From positions 1 to 5,380 of the forward strand of contig JALUTL010000033.1 of assembly GCA_027016475.1 (NCBI GenBank): a DNA stretch of 5,380 nt, in the 5' to 3' direction. Under the pieces are notes generated by a model, which searched no databases, was not told the origin of the DNA, and saw only the letters and a list, made by a program, of their open reading frames with translations. Source of the DNA: Candidatus Heimdallarchaeota archaeon (GTDB lineage Archaea; Asgardarchaeota; Heimdallarchaeia; Heimdallarchaeales; Kariarchaeaceae). This document shows, piece by piece, positions 4,934 through 5,380 of the stretch; the stretch's first letter is position 1; each line of letters begins with the position of its first letter. The translations under genes and the position numbers were made by a program.

Positions 4934-5380
4934 TCACATGAGTATGACTATCGTTCCCACTACAGACAGAATTACTCCTGTGAACTGAACCTTCGTTAGA
5001 TCTTCAATGCCAAGAGCTACACCAAACAAAGTGGCGAAAATTGGATTTGTACTTGAAATAGGAGTAGGAATGGAAGCACCCACAAGCTGAACCGCATAGA
5101 AAAATGCAGTAGCTCCAATTACCCATCCCACAACCCCGCTAAAGCCCATGAGGAGAAATGTTCTCTTGATTGAAGAAGGGTCAATTCCAAGTATCTTTTG
5201 TTTTCGTTCTTTATCAGAAAGAATCACCATAAATGCAAAAATGCCGATGAAAAGGGTTCTCAATCCAGTAACTCCTATTGCATCAGTCGCCTCATTTTCT
5301 AAGATCTTCCTCACAAGCACGATTGATGTTCCCCAGAAAACAGAAGTACTTAGTCCTAGCCCCAGAGGCTTCCATGTAAT
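4934..5380 (-). CDS. EamA/DMT-family transporter, C-terminal part (5' end beyond window)
   Basis: The reading frame is open to the right edge, giving 148 residues that begin mid-protein with ITWKPLGLGLSTSVFWG. A GTG at 5320 could be mistaken for a start, but the 20 residues before it continue the typical membrane helix, so the gene is truncated by the window. Five membrane segments are visible, at about residues 4-22, 36-55, 73-97, 100-120 and 125-148. This is one complete EamA half. The signature near the end, PISSTNPIFATLFGVALGIEDLT followed in frame by a Gly-rich last helix, is typical of the second EamA repeat of drug/metabolite exporters. Full-length members have about 300 residues and ten helices, so the first repeat is missing here. 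It acts in the cytoplasmic membrane, usually as an exporter of small metabolites; the substrate cannot be told. The stop is TGA. Confidence 0.9.
   Translation of the reverse strand: MTWKPLGLGLSTSVFWGTSIVLVRKILENEATDAIGVTGLRTLFIGIFAFMVILSDKERKQKILGIDPSSIKRTFLLMGFSGVVGWVIGATAFFYAVQLVGASIPTPISSTNPIFATLFGVALGIEDLTKVQFTGVILSVVGTIVILM

Noticed and set aside
4934..5320. Transporter as a complete short gene starting at the GTG at 5320
   Set aside because: The frame stays open to the window edge and the 20 preceding residues complete a typical EamA membrane helix, so this is a truncated full-length gene.

Overview
The window looks like archaeal chromosome. It is AT-rich, with TATA-box-like elements about 25-30 nt before start codons that lack a Shine-Dalgarno sequence, so leaderless transcripts are likely. 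It also encodes an exported protein dense in N-glycosylation sequons with a C-terminal membrane anchor, and a helical TPR-like protein of a style I associate with Asgard archaea, especially Heimdallarchaeia-like genomes. The Asgard placement is pattern recognition, not proof; archaeal origin is more secure.

Layout from left to right: (1) a plus-strand ORF (1-609) encoding an all-helical TPR-like protein, probably the C-terminal part of a larger protein cut by the window edge. (2) A 53-nt convergent gap holding a 12-bp perfect palindrome. (3) Three minus-strand genes, read from high to low coordinates: an 867-residue secreted subtilisin-like protease (4406-1803), an 88-residue zinc-ribbon protein (1749-1483), and a 235-residue sequon-rich membrane-anchored surface protein (1370-663). 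(4) A 527-bp AT-rich intergenic region (4407-4933) with no convincing gene but several small palindromes and a repeated 8-mer. (5) The 3' half of an EamA/DMT-family transporter gene on the minus strand, running off the right edge.

The dominant gene is the protease. It has a signal peptide, an I9-type propeptide, a complete S8 catalytic domain (Asp139, His198, Asn286, Ser354) with an acidic, probably calcium-binding insert, then PPC, Ig-like, PPC and PPC domains. The last two PPC domains are nearly identical, even at DNA level (44 nt identical in a row), which points to a recent internal duplication or gene conversion. It has no C-terminal anchor, so it is probably released or held non-covalently at the surface.

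The protease has a good Shine-Dalgarno and a putative leader of about 90 nt, whereas the two genes after it look leaderless with their own TATA-like elements. They are therefore probably separate transcription units, not one operon. A functional link between the protease and the sequon-rich surface protein is possible but rests only on proximity and shared export. I did not find convincing evidence of a novel defence or mobile system here.
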